From NCBI GenBank assembly GCA_016713365.1, contig JADJPG010000026.1, forward strand, positions 1 through 64,000: 64,000 bases of DNA, in the 5' to 3' direction. Below, one piece after another: positions 47,413 to 56,161 of this stretch (position 1 is the stretch's first letter; each line of letters starts with the position of its first letter). The translations under genes and the position numbers were made by a program. Source of the DNA: Verrucomicrobiota bacterium. Its GTDB lineage: Bacteria > Verrucomicrobiota > Verrucomicrobiia > Limisphaerales > JADJPG01. Below the pieces are notes generated by a model. That model saw only the letters and a program-made list of their open reading frames with translations, had not been told where the DNA came from and did no database searches.

Positions 47413-48071
47413 TCAGCCGGCCTTCGCCATCGCATTCGCCTGCATGGAGGCGCGCAGCCCGAGGAACAAGCTCACCAGCACCCACGCGTGAAACGCCAGT
47501 CCGAGCCAGTGCTGGGCCAGAACCGTCAACAGCGTGTCAAAGGCGTAGAGCACCATGCCAACGATGAACGCCCACGAGTGACGCTTGCAGGCGAAGACAC
47601 CAAACGTCGCGAACGCCCCGGCGGCCACCACGCCCAGCACCAGAGCAATCACCTTCGCGTTCCCGCCTGCCTCGGCCAGCATCACGTCGAGGAACTGCGT
47701 CACACTCAGTCCGATGACAAATCCTCCGCCGCCACCCGTGAAGGCCATGACCGAGTTCACCAGCGATAACGCGGCCACCCAATAGTACCAGCTCCCGCCG
47801 GAACGCACGCGCTTGTCCAGTTCCATCAAATCGATCGATCCCGCCGTACCTGCTGCCACTGGGGATGCCGTAAACACCGGCGGCGTTGCTCCCACCGGTT
47901 GCAGCGCCAGCTCGGCGAAACGCGAGGCCGCCATCCACTCCACCAGTCGCTGCGGAGAAGCTGAGTTTCTGCGGAAACGCGGCCTTCGCGGACCCATCCC
48001 TGCAATTGTTGGAGGTTTACCGGCCCATACTCCTTGCCGTCCGTCGCGAGAATCTTGTAGGTGATTTCCAT
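47413..48071 (-). pseudogene. GYF-domain (DUF4339-type) membrane protein, frame broken at about 47955
   Basis: The N-terminal GYF_2 domain (MEITYKILATDGKEYGPVNL...GRVSAETQLLRSD) reads from 48071 and loses frame after RSDW. The rest of the domain (VEWMAASRFAELAL) and four membrane helices (WYYWVAALSLVNSVMAF, ALVLGVVAAGAFATFGVF, HSWAFIVGMVLYAFDTLL, LAFHAWVLVSLFLGL) lie in another frame to 47413. Adding one G to the GG near 47955 gives ...LLRSDWVEWMAASRFAEL..., a normal GYF end, and a ~219-residue protein. GYF_2/DUF4339 domains fused to membrane regions are common and uncharacterised. Confidence 0.8.
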
Positions 48072-48144
48072 GGAATTTTCTTCGCGCCGATAAAATCAGC
48101 GCCCTCGCAAAACCGCAATGAATTATCGGCCACGTTCGCCTGAA

Positions 48145-49896
48145 TTACCTCAATGCTCGCTCGACCAGTTCCGGCAGATACTTCATCGGCACTGATCCCT
48201 GCGACAGCACGGCCTCGTGGTACCGGGCCAAGCTGAACTTGTCGCCAAGCTCACGCTGCAATTTCTCCCGCATCCGCACGTGCGCCATGCGACCAACGAA
48301 GTAGGTGCTGAGCTGCGTGGACGTCTGCTTGGCTCGAACCAGCTTCAAGGTCGCTTCCTCCTTCGACTGAAATGCGCCGTCTACCATCAGGCTGATGGCT
48401 TCCTCGTCCGTCATGTTCCCGGCGTGAAGCTTGTGGTCGAGAATCGCGTTGCACACCGCGCGGAGATAGAACTTCAGCTGGTTCAATCGCAGCTGGAGAT
48501 TCCCCTCGCCGTACCCCTGATCGAGCATCATCTGCTCGGTGTAAACCGCCCAGCCCTCGATCATCACGCCCGACTGCAACACGCGCCGCAGGAACGACGG
48601 CGTGCGGCTGGAGTATTCGAGCTGCACGTAGTGACCGGGATACGCCTCGTGAATCGTGAGGATCTGGAGCATGTGCTGGTTGTATTCCTCCAACAGGCTC
48701 TGGGTTCGTTGCGGCGTCCAGTCCTTCGCCGGCGGGCTGATGGCGTAAAAGCTCGGCGCATCCGGATCAAGCGGCGGCGCGCCATTCAAGTAGGCGAGCG
48801 AGTTGCCGCGCTGAAACTCCGGCATCTCGATGATCGCGCAACGATCGGGATCGGGCAGACGCAGAATGTTCTTCTCGCGAATGAACTTCTTGATCTCGTC
48901 CACTTGCGCCCGCGCGTCCCGGACCAGTTCCTCCGGCTTGCCGTGTTCCTTCGACACAGCGGCGATCACCTTGGCCGTAATCTCACGCTTGCCCGCAGCA
49001 TCCTCGACCGGCAACGGCGTGGTCGGGAAGTAGCGATGCCAGAGCTGGCGCGCGACTACATACATGTCGTTCCGCACACGCGTGAACTCGTTCTCCGCAT
49101 CGCGCAACACCTCGTCCGCGCTCAGGCCCGCGTTCAACGTGTATTCCAGCTTCTTCGCGAACTTCCGTTTGCCCAGCCGCCAGTCGTCTGTCACTCGCGG
49201 CATCAAATCCTTCTCCAGCCACGCCCGATATTCCTTCAACACCAACACCACGCGCGCGGCCTCGGCTTTGAGCGCAGGCAACTGCGGCGATTCACCGACG
49301 AACTCAAAGATGTCGCTCTCGTAGAAGCCGATGGAGCCCTTGTTCTGCTTAATGGCCGTCTCCAACACCGCGCGCGGCGGGTTCTTCAGATTCGCCTTCG
49401 CCGCCGCGACCACCTCCGGAATGCGCTTCATGCGTGCGATGGCGTTCGCGATGTTCGTCTCTTTCGGAGCGCGCGATTGCGTGAGCAGCAGAAACACCGT
49501 GTCGCTGATGTATTCGTTGTAGGCCCGCGGGTTCGTGGCGAATGGCTGCGTCTGCTCGCGCACCCAGATGGCCGCTTCGAGTTCATGGTTGAAGATGTCG
49601 AAGTTGATCTGCTCGTCCGGTGACAGCTTCGCGCGATAAATCTCCTTGTGCAGTCGCTTCCGTGACTCCTTCAAGTGCGCCAGCGACTTCGCCAACCCCG
49701 CCGGCGACAAATCGTCCATCTGACCATCGAATCGCCGGTCACCCAGCGCCGTCGCTTCCGTCGGGTGCAGCGCGAACCGCTCATCGAGGTAACGGCGGAA
49801 GAACGTTTCGAGCGAGGATTCGGCGGCGATGGAAGGCACTACCAGCGCGAGACATGTCGCACCGGCAAGAAGGAGAGTTTTGAACGAGTTAAGCAT
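48145..49896 (-). CDS. DUF885 family peptidase, exported
   Basis: 583 residues with signal peptide (LLLAGATCLALVVPSIAA). The DUF885 domain spans almost all the rest; the zinc motif is LTIHEAYPGHYVQ (HExxH as HEAYPGH in this family), with the distal VMIEGWAVYTEQM glutamate and SFYAISPPAKDW upstream. DUF885 proteins are related to M32/M3-type metallopeptidases and are predicted to cleave peptides in the periplasm. Its ATG overlaps the D-amino-acid dehydrogenase gene by 8 bases, placing it last in the long leftward run. Confidence 0.9.
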   Translation of the reverse strand: MLNSFKTLLLAGATCLALVVPSIAAESSLETFFRRYLDERFALHPTEATALGDRRFDGQMDDLSPAGLAKSLAHLKESRKRLHKEIYRAKLSPDEQINFDIFNHELEAAIWVREQTQPFATNPRAYNEYISDTVFLLLTQSRAPKETNIANAIARMKRIPEVVAAAKANLKNPPRAVLETAIKQNKGSIGFYESDIFEFVGESPQLPALKAEAARVVLVLKEYRAWLEKDLMPRVTDDWRLGKRKFAKKLEYTLNAGLSADEVLRDAENEFTRVRNDMYVVARQLWHRYFPTTPLPVEDAAGKREITAKVIAAVSKEHGKPEELVRDARAQVDEIKKFIREKNILRLPDPDRCAIIEMPEFQRGNSLAYLNGAPPLDPDAPSFYAISPPAKDWTPQRTQSLLEEYNQHMLQILTIHEAYPGHYVQLEYSSRTPSFLRRVLQSGVMIEGWAVYTEQMMLDQGYGEGNLQLRLNQLKFYLRAVCNAILDHKLHAGNMTDEEAISLMVDGAFQSKEEATLKLVRAKQTSTQLSTYFVGRMAHVRMREKLQRELGDKFSLARYHEAVLSQGSVPMKYLPELVERALR

Positions 49897-51151
49897 AACG
49901 ATCAGGATTGAGGAGCGTGAGGTCGAGAGACGGCTTTTCGCCAGAAATGATTTCGCTGACCAGCTTGCCGGTGATCGGCCCGAGGCTCAGGCCCATCATG
50001 GCGTGGCCGGTGGCGATGGTGAGATTCGTGAACTTCGACGTGCGGCCGAGATACGGCATTCCATCCGGCGAACACGGGCGCAGCCCACGCCACGGCTTGA
50101 TGTTCGCAAAGTCGTCCGGCGTGAACTTCGGAAAATACTTCGGCACCGCCTTGATGATGCCCTGCACTCGCACGGGGTTGATGTCTTCGTTCAAACCGGC
50201 GATCTCCATCGTGCCGCCGAAGCGCAGCGTATCGCCCATCGGGGTCACCGCGACGCGAGCCTCGGTGAAGATGGAGCAGAGCTGCGGCAACTGACGTGGC
50301 TTCGTGACCGTAAGGCTGTAGCCTTTGCCCGCCTGCATCGGAAGCTTGAGGCCAAGCTCTTCACCCACGACAGGCGACCACGATCCGCCACAAAGAATGA
50401 CTTCATCCGCAGTGAACTTGCCCGATGACGTCGAAACTTCCGAGACACGCGAGCCGTGTTGAGTGAAGTCACTCACCTCGGTTCCCCAAACAAACTTCAC
50501 CCCCATCGCATCGCACTGCCGCTTGAGCCCAGCCATGAATCGATTCGGCGAGAGATGACAGTCCTTCGGGAAATACACGCCGCCCGCAACATCCATCGTC
50601 ACGTCCGGGTCCAGCTTCCCTAGCGCCTTCGCATCGAGCACCTCCGCTGGCACGCCGAGATCATTCGCCTGCTTCGCAAACGCGCCTTCGTGATCGAGCG
50701 ACTCCTGCGTCTTGCACAGCATCACGAGCCCCTTCTTCACGAGACCGAAATCGTTGTTCGGCAGCGCCTCCAATTCATCGAAGCACGCCCGGCTCGCGAA
50801 GCTCAGGTCGCGAATCAACGGCGCGCTGCGCTCGACGTGCTTCGCGTTGGACGCGCGCATGAACTTCCAGCCCCACGACATCAGCTCCCAGTCCGGCCGC
50901 GGCTTGATGTAGAGCGGCGACTCGGGATTGAACATCCACTTGAGCGCCGTGCTCACCGCGCCAGGCGCCGCCAGCGGCACGAAGTGACTGGGCACCACCA
51001 TGCCGGCGTTGCCGAAGGAACAGCCGTCGCGCTGTTCCGGATTGCGATCAATGAGCGTGACACGATGCCCGCGCCGCGCGCAGTAGTAGGCGGTGGACAA
51101 GCCAATGACGCCGCCGCCGATGATGAGGATGGATTTGGAATCAGAACTCAT
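49889..51151 (-). CDS. FAD-dependent D-amino-acid dehydrogenase (DadA/hydroxyproline dehydrogenase type)
   Basis: 420 residues from the ATG at 51151. The FAD-binding GGGVIGLSTAYYCARRG lies near the N-terminus; CSFGNAGMVVPSHFVPLAAPG, WELMSWGWKFMRAS, GGVYFPKDCHLSPNRFM and the C-terminal LRPCSPDGMPYLGR and GHAMMGLSLGPITGKLVSEI are typical of DadA-type enzymes. Four genes upstream lies a 4-hydroxyproline epimerase gene, so the likely substrate is cis-4-hydroxy-D-proline, oxidised to pyrroline-4-hydroxy-2-carboxylate; this is inference from context. The start overlaps the upstream gene by 11 bases and an anti-Shine-Dalgarno-like CCTCC precedes it instead of a ribosome site, so translation is probably coupled. 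Confidence 0.9.
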   Translation of the reverse strand: MSSDSKSILIIGGGVIGLSTAYYCARRGHRVTLIDRNPEQRDGCSFGNAGMVVPSHFVPLAAPGAVSTALKWMFNPESPLYIKPRPDWELMSWGWKFMRASNAKHVERSAPLIRDLSFASRACFDELEALPNNDFGLVKKGLVMLCKTQESLDHEGAFAKQANDLGVPAEVLDAKALGKLDPDVTMDVAGGVYFPKDCHLSPNRFMAGLKRQCDAMGVKFVWGTEVSDFTQHGSRVSEVSTSSGKFTADEVILCGGSWSPVVGEELGLKLPMQAGKGYSLTVTKPRQLPQLCSIFTEARVAVTPMGDTLRFGGTMEIAGLNEDINPVRVQGIIKAVPKYFPKFTPDDFANIKPWRGLRPCSPDGMPYLGRTSKFTNLTIATGHAMMGLSLGPITGKLVSEIISGEKPSLDLTLLNPDRYA

Positions 51152-52103
51152 TTGAGGAGGAACGAATGAAGGAAAAGCGCGCCCGAATGTCGTCCGCCGA
51201 ACCAATCGTCAGCCAGACGTCATACTCGAACTTCAGCCCGGGCGTGATGGCGAAGCGTTTCAGCGGAGCGAAATAGGAACACGAACCATGCTCGCGTTTG
51301 CCGTCGCCGAAGCGATAACAGGTCAGCTCGTCCGCCACCGGCACAAAGGCGCCCACGCCGAAGTTGTTCGTGTTCACATACGCCGCCCAATGCTCGGTGA
51401 ACTTCCGCGATTCGTTCGGCCAGCCAGGCTTCGAACGATGGACCGCGTCGCCCGTCCACGCGTTGGTGCCCTGATACACCAGCAACGTGTCATACTGCGG
51501 CTCCACGAACACCGCCGGCAGTTCGTGATGAATGTTCGGATGCGCATTCGTGCCGGAGTAGGTCATGCGAAACTTCACATGCGCGACCTTTCCGGTCAGG
51601 ACGATCCACTGCTCGAAAATGACATCCGGCATGTCTGCGCCCGTGGCCCAATGCTTGGCCATCGTCTTCGCGTAGAGCGATGACTTCTCCGCCTTGAGCT
51701 CCAGCACTTGCGCTGGCTCGTGACGCCATCCACCGCCCTGCACCGGATTCCACCGCCACGGCTGCTTGTTCCAAAGCGAACCATCCGTCGCTCCGTAATA
51801 CGACTGCTGAACCAAGCGCCCACGGTCCCAGTGATTAATCACGTTCTCACCCGTGGCACTGAGCGCGAGATACGCGATGCCGGCGCCGGAAGACTTCTTC
51901 ACGCCGAGCCTCAGCTCACCATTGTCGATGAAGACGAAGTCGTTGGTCGAACGCTCGGCGGGAGCAGAGGACAAAGGGAAAACACCAAGCGCCAAGATCC
52001 AAAAACCAAAGAAGCTCCAAGCCCCACGTTCCAAAGCACACTTTGAGCGTCGCATGCACATGGTGTTTATGTGGATCTTGGATCTTGCTGTTTGGTGTTT
52101 CAT
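51141..52103 (-). CDS. Secreted beta-rich protein of unknown function (galactose-mutarotase-like pattern)
   Basis: 320 residues if started at the ATG at 52103. That start has GAAGGCGAA upstream and overlaps the repaired sulfatase D stop in an ATGA. Residues 1-45 come from an inverted repeat: MKHQTARSKI is the charged n-region and FGFWILALGVF the hydrophobic core. The mature part has NGELRLGVKKSSGAGIAYLAL, GRLVQQSYYGATDGS and repeated beta strands with conserved Trp/Tyr/His, recalling a beta-supersandwich. It is probably a carbohydrate-acting or -binding protein working with the sulfatases, but I do not recognise a named family. A shorter start (MRRSKCALE..., about 52055) is also possible. Confidence 0.72.
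   Translation of the reverse strand: MKHQTARSKIHINTMCMRRSKCALERGAWSFFGFWILALGVFPLSSAPAERSTNDFVFIDNGELRLGVKKSSGAGIAYLALSATGENVINHWDRGRLVQQSYYGATDGSLWNKQPWRWNPVQGGGWRHEPAQVLELKAEKSSLYAKTMAKHWATGADMPDVIFEQWIVLTGKVAHVKFRMTYSGTNAHPNIHHELPAVFVEPQYDTLLVYQGTNAWTGDAVHRSKPGWPNESRKFTEHWAAYVNTNNFGVGAFVPVADELTCYRFGDGKREHGSCSYFAPLKRFAITPGLKFEYDVWLTIGSADDIRARFSFIRSSSNEF
51980..52103. repeat. Inverted repeat R1 forming a gene's start and signal peptide
   Basis: The left arm begins AACACCAAGCGCCAAGATCC (from 51980). The right arm, read as its reverse complement, begins ATGAAACACCAAACAGCAAG (from 52103) and continues AAGATCC. The arms match at about 18 of 21 bases over AACACCAAG..CAAGATCCA. On the minus strand the right arm encodes MKHQTARSKI and the left arm encodes FGFWILALGVF. 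Confidence 0.8.
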
Positions 52104-53619
52104 TTCGCCTTCGGCACCACCGCGTTCATCTTCTTTCGCCATTCCACCCGCGCGCACGGCCGACGTCATCCGTCTGCGCGAGATTCTCCTTCGACGGAAC
52201 GTAATCCACGTAGAGCGAGCGATACGCCGCTTCATCGAAGTTCGGATTCGCCACGTTCGTCTGCGCCCCGATCTCCGTTCGCCAACGCGCCAGCGCCTTG
52301 GCCATGCGCGCAGCACGACGCGGCTCAGCGAGCGCAAGGTTGTTCGTTTCACCGATGTCCCGCGAGAGATTGAAAAGCTCCAGACGTCCGTCCTCGTAAT
52401 GCTCAATCAGCTTCCACTCTCCATCGCGCATCGCGCCAGCCGGCTGGCCACCCTGGTTGTTGTAGTGCGGAAAGTGCCAGAAAAGATTCCGCGAACCCTT
52501 CGCGGTCTTTCCCAACAACAGCCCCCGGAAGCTCCCGCCATCAATGCCTGCCGCACGCGCCAAGCCTGCGCAGTCGAGCAAGGTCGGCAACCAGTCCGTA
52601 TTGATCACCGGCACATCGACGACCCGCCCGGCCGGAACCTTCCCCGGCCAGCGGACGATCAGCGGAATACGCAGCCCGCCTTCATACAAGTAGCCCTTGC
52701 CCGCGCGATACGGCGCATTGTGCGTGATGGTGTTATGCGGCCCCTCCGGCATGTGAACGCCACCGTTGTCCGACGTGAAAATCACGATCGTGTTCGTCGC
52801 GATCCCGAGCGAATCGATCGTCGCCAGCAATCGGCCCACCGCATCGTCCATCGCCTCAATCACCGCCGCGTAGGTCGGGTTGAACGCCCGCGCGTTGCGC
52901 TCGACGACGTCCGCGCGCGCCGAATACGGCAAGTGCGGCGTGTCGTGCGCGAGATAGAGGAAGAACGGTCGTGCGCGATTCGTCTCTATGAACTCTTCCG
53001 CCCAGCGCGTGAGCTCGTATTCGCCCTTGCCGCCCTCAGTCGCCGACGGTTTCGTCACCGCTTTGCCGGGGCGATACACGTCGAAGCCCTGGTCCGTCGG
53101 CAGAAACCCTTTCCCGCCGAGATGCCACTTGCCAATGCACGCCGTCGCGTAGCCCGCCGCTTTGAAATGCTCCGCGAGCGTCTTCTCCTCTACCGGAATT
53201 TGCTGGCGCTTCACCGGATGAAGCAACTTCTGGGACACGCAATCCGGTCGGCCCGGCAGATACGTCGTGAGGTGCAACCGCGCCGGCGCTTTGCCCGTCA
53301 TGATCGCCGCGCGCGAAGGCGAGCAAATCGGCTGCGCGCAATACGCCGAGGTGAACCGCGTTCCTTGCGCGGCAAGCCGGTCGAGGTTCGGCGTGCGGTG
53401 TTCCGTCCGACCGTAACAAGCCAGATCGTTGATACCCAGATCGTCGGTGAGGATGAAGACGATGCTGGGGCGCGACGCGGCAGCAGAAGCCGTTAAAACA
53501 GCCGAAGCAAAAACACCAAGCACCAAGATCCAAAATCCAAACTTCAATACGATGGTCGGACGTCCGTTCGTCTTGGTGTTTGGACCTTGGATCTTGGATC
53601 TTGGATTCTGGCGTTTCAT
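52100..53619 (-). pseudogene. Sulfatase D (type I, Cys formylglycine site), frame broken near its 3' end
   Basis: About 505 residues when repaired. Residues 1-40 derive from repeat R2. The sulfatase domain starts RPSIVFILTDDLGINDLACYG (metal Asp pair, split over the repeat border). The maturation site AQPICSPSRAAIMTGK has CSPSR, whose Cys becomes formylglycine. GKWHLGGKGF, VIFTSDNGG and HFPHYNNQGGQP follow. In the uninterrupted frame the end is GRARGWNGERR (stop at 52126); adding one G to the GGG near 52150 gives VEWRKKMNAVVPKAK, the usual end for this subfamily, and a stop overlapping the next start in ATGA. It belongs to the arylsulfatase A-like S1 group. Confidence 0.88.
53510..53619. repeat. 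Inverted repeat R2 forming the start and signal peptide of sulfatase D
   Basis: The left arm is AAACACCAAGCACCAAGATC (from 53510); the right arm, reverse-complemented, is ATGAAACGCCAGAATCCAAG (from 53619) followed by tandem AGATCCA units and CCAAACACCAAG. A 10-bp palindrome CGGACGTCCG (53557-53566) marks the centre. On the minus strand it encodes MKRQNPRSKIQGPNTK and then FGFWILVLGVFASA: charged n-region plus hydrophobic core. Confidence 0.85.
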
Positions 53620-55221
53620 TTCGTGCCCACCGCTTGTTTCTCCAACCGCCGCCCCGTCTCCATCTGCTCCAGCAGTTCCGGCGTCGGGCCCCCGCCAAAT
53701 TGCTTCCAGTAAAGTTCCTTGAACGGATTCATGCGCGGCCCCTTCGCCGACTCGTTCACGAGCATCGGCTGAACGTCAATCCACCAGGCGTCATAGCTGC
53801 GCGCAAGCAGTCCGACCGCTTCCGGATTCGCCGCCGCCACGTCGGTTTTCTCGCCCGGGTCCGTTTGCACGTCAAAAAGCTGCCACTTCGGCTCACGCCC
53901 GCCATCCGGCGACACCAAATGCCAGCGCGTGTTCCGAACGCTGCACCCCTTGAACTTCCAATTCTCCCGCGTCTCCGTCTTGCCGTCCTTCGGCCAACGT
54001 CCAACGTGCGTGATTAAGACGCGATCCGACATCGGCGTCGAAGGACTCTCCAGCAGCGGCACCACGCTTCGTCCCTCCACCTGCCGCTGAACTTTTCGCG
54101 AGAGCTTCACGCCAGCGAGCTCCGCCAGCGTCGGGAAGAAGTCGATGTGCGCGCTGAGCGCCGTCGCGTCACCCGGCACGATGCGACCCGGCCAGCGCCA
54201 GAACGACGCCGCTCGCGTCCCACCGATCCACGGAGTGCCCTTCCGTCCACGCATCCCGGCGTTGAAGTTGGCCAGCAAACCGCCGTCCGCACCGTTGTCG
54301 TTCATGAAGATGACCAGCGTGTTTTTGTCGATGCCCCATTCGGCGAGCTTTGCGAGCAAGCGGCCCACGTTGTCATCGATGTTCGCCACCATGCCGAGGA
54401 ACTTTGCCGCGTTGGTGTTCGCAAACTTGCCCGCGTATCGCGCCTCGTCCTCCGGCCGCACCTGCAACGGCGCGTGCGGCGCGTTCAGGGCGATCCAGGC
54501 CAGGAACGGCTGCCGGCCTTTGTTCGACTCGATCCACTTCGTCGCCTGCGCGAAGAACACGTCCGTGCAATAGCCCTCCGTGCGCACGAAGCGACCGTTG
54601 TGCAGAATGGTCGGGTTGAAATACGAGTTGCCTGGTGCGTCGCCGCACGAGCCCGGATACGTCTGCCCGATGCCGCCCGCGCCGTGGATGAACATGTCGT
54701 CGAAACCGCGCCGGCTCGGCCAATACTTCGGTTCATCGCCGAGATGCCACTTGCCGAAGATGCCCGTGCGATAGCCCGCCTTTTGCAACTCCTCCGCCAG
54801 CGTCGTGGCCTTCGGCGTCAATCGCTCGCGCTCGTAAATGGTATGCGTGACGCCGTTCTTGAATTCATGCCGCCCCGTGAGCAACGCGCTCCGCGTCGGC
54901 GCGCACGTGGGACTCACATGAAAGTCGGTGAACCTCACACCTTCGCGATGCAGCCGATCAAGGTTCGGCGTCTTCAGAACCGGATGCCCATGCGCCGAGA
55001 TGTCGCCGTAGCCCTGATCGTCGGTGAGGATGAAGATGATGTTCGGTCGAGAACCGGCGAGCGGGCGTAGCCGCTGAAGCTCCAAGCACCAAGATCCAAA
55101 GACCAGGGATAAACCAAAGACCAAACATCAAACTCCAAAACAAGCTCCGCCGCTCGACACTCCTTGGAGCTTGAGGCTTGGAGCTTCTCTGGTTTTTGGT
55201 TCTTGGATCTTGGTGTTTCAA
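53616..55221 (-). pseudogene. Sulfatase C (type I), leader and body in different frames
   Basis: The body, PNIIFILTDDQGYGDISAHG onward, ends at 53616 in an ATGA overlap with sulfatase D. Its maturation site is PTCAPTRSALLTGR (CAPTR) and it has GKWHLGDEP, VIFMNDNGADGG and HVGRWPKDG blocks. The best leader is a TTG at 55221 that overlaps the racemase stop as TTGA and yields LKHQDPRTKNQ... MFGLWFIPGLWILVLGASAA, built from repeat R3. An ATG at 55128 gives a shorter version. That leader is one base out of frame with the body; the shift lies at about 55052-55065. Without a correction the body could only start at a TTG at 55124 with a poor leader. Confidence 0.85.
55075..55221. repeat. Inverted repeat R3 at the racemase/sulfatase C junction
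   Basis: The left arm is GAAGCTCCAAGCACCAAGAT (from 55075). The right arm, reverse-complemented, is TTGAAACACCAAGATCCAAG (from 55221). Internal copies of AAGCTCC/GGAGCTT pair near the centre. It shares the AAACACCAAGATCC terminus with R1 and R2 and overlaps the stop codon of the racemase gene. Confidence 0.82.
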
Positions 55222-56151
55222 AACCGTATTCCCCAACAAAACGGATCCTTCTCCTCCAGCAGCAACGTCGCTTCCGAATTCACAAACGCCGTGCCCGTGA
55301 TGACCGGCACCACCCTCGCCCTTCTCGCGATTCGACCACTTGAAGCGCCCGGTGGAGCTGCTGCCGATGAGGCTCTCCTGCACCCACGCGTGACCCTCGG
55401 CGAGTTTTCCGTCCGCCGCCAGACACGCCAGCTTCGCGCTCGTGCCGGTGCCACACGGCGAACGGTCGTAAGCCTTGCCGGGGCACAACACGAAGTTCCG
55501 CGAATGCCCGCCCTTCGACTGCGGCGGTCCGAACAGCTCCACGTGATCAATCTCGGGAAAGCCCTGCGCGTTCACCGCCTGCCGGATGCGCCAGCTCAAG
55601 TCCGTGAGCCGCTCGACGTTCTTCAGCGTCAGCTCCTCGCCATGTTCTTCGACGAGGAAGAACCAATTCCCGCCCCACGCCACATCGCCGCGAATCTTGC
55701 CCGCGCCCGGCACCTCCACCGCGGCGCCCTTCACCTTGCGATAGCTCGGCACGTTGCTCACAGACACCGAGCCGTCGTCGTGGAGCGTCGCCGTTACCAC
55801 GCCCACGCACGTCTCGATGCGATGCTCGCCGGGACGGATGCGTCCCATGTGCGCGAGCGTGACGATGAGGCCAATCGTACCATGACCGCACATCTGGAGC
55901 GGCCCGACGTTGTTGAAGAAGATGATGCCCGTGACGCACGACTTGTCGGTCGGCTCAACAAGCATCGCGCCCACGAGCACGTCTGATCCACGCGGCTCGT
56001 TCACCACCGCCGAGCGAAACCGGTCGTGCTGCTCGCGAAAGATCTTCAACTGCTCAGCCACCGTGCCGCGACCAAGGTCCAGCCCACCGCTGACGACAAC
56101 CCGCGTCGGCTCACCGCCGGTGTGGGAATCAATGATTTGGATGCGTTTCAT
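55218..56151 (-). pseudogene. 4-hydroxyproline epimerase / proline racemase family, frame broken at about 55322
   Basis: About 310 residues when repaired. IDSHTGGEPTRVV opens the family pattern. Both catalytic cysteines are present: LQMCGHGTIG and YDRSPCGTGTSAK. NVPSYRKVKG, GGNWFFLVEE and HVELFGPP match 4-hydroxyproline 2-epimerases better than proline racemases. After WSNREKGE the frame is lost; removing one G from the GGG near 55322 gives VVPVITGTAFVNSEATLLL and the family-typical end DPFCWGIRF at 55218. It would epimerise trans-4-hydroxy-L-proline to cis-4-hydroxy-D-proline. It follows the metallopeptidase gene by 10 bases. Confidence 0.88.
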
Positions 56152-56161
56152 TCTTTGAGAA

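Noticed and set aside
54958..55320. Open frame continuing from the racemase through the repeat into the start of sulfatase C
   Set aside because: It arises from the one-base break near 55322; the family-typical racemase end is in the other frame at 55218.
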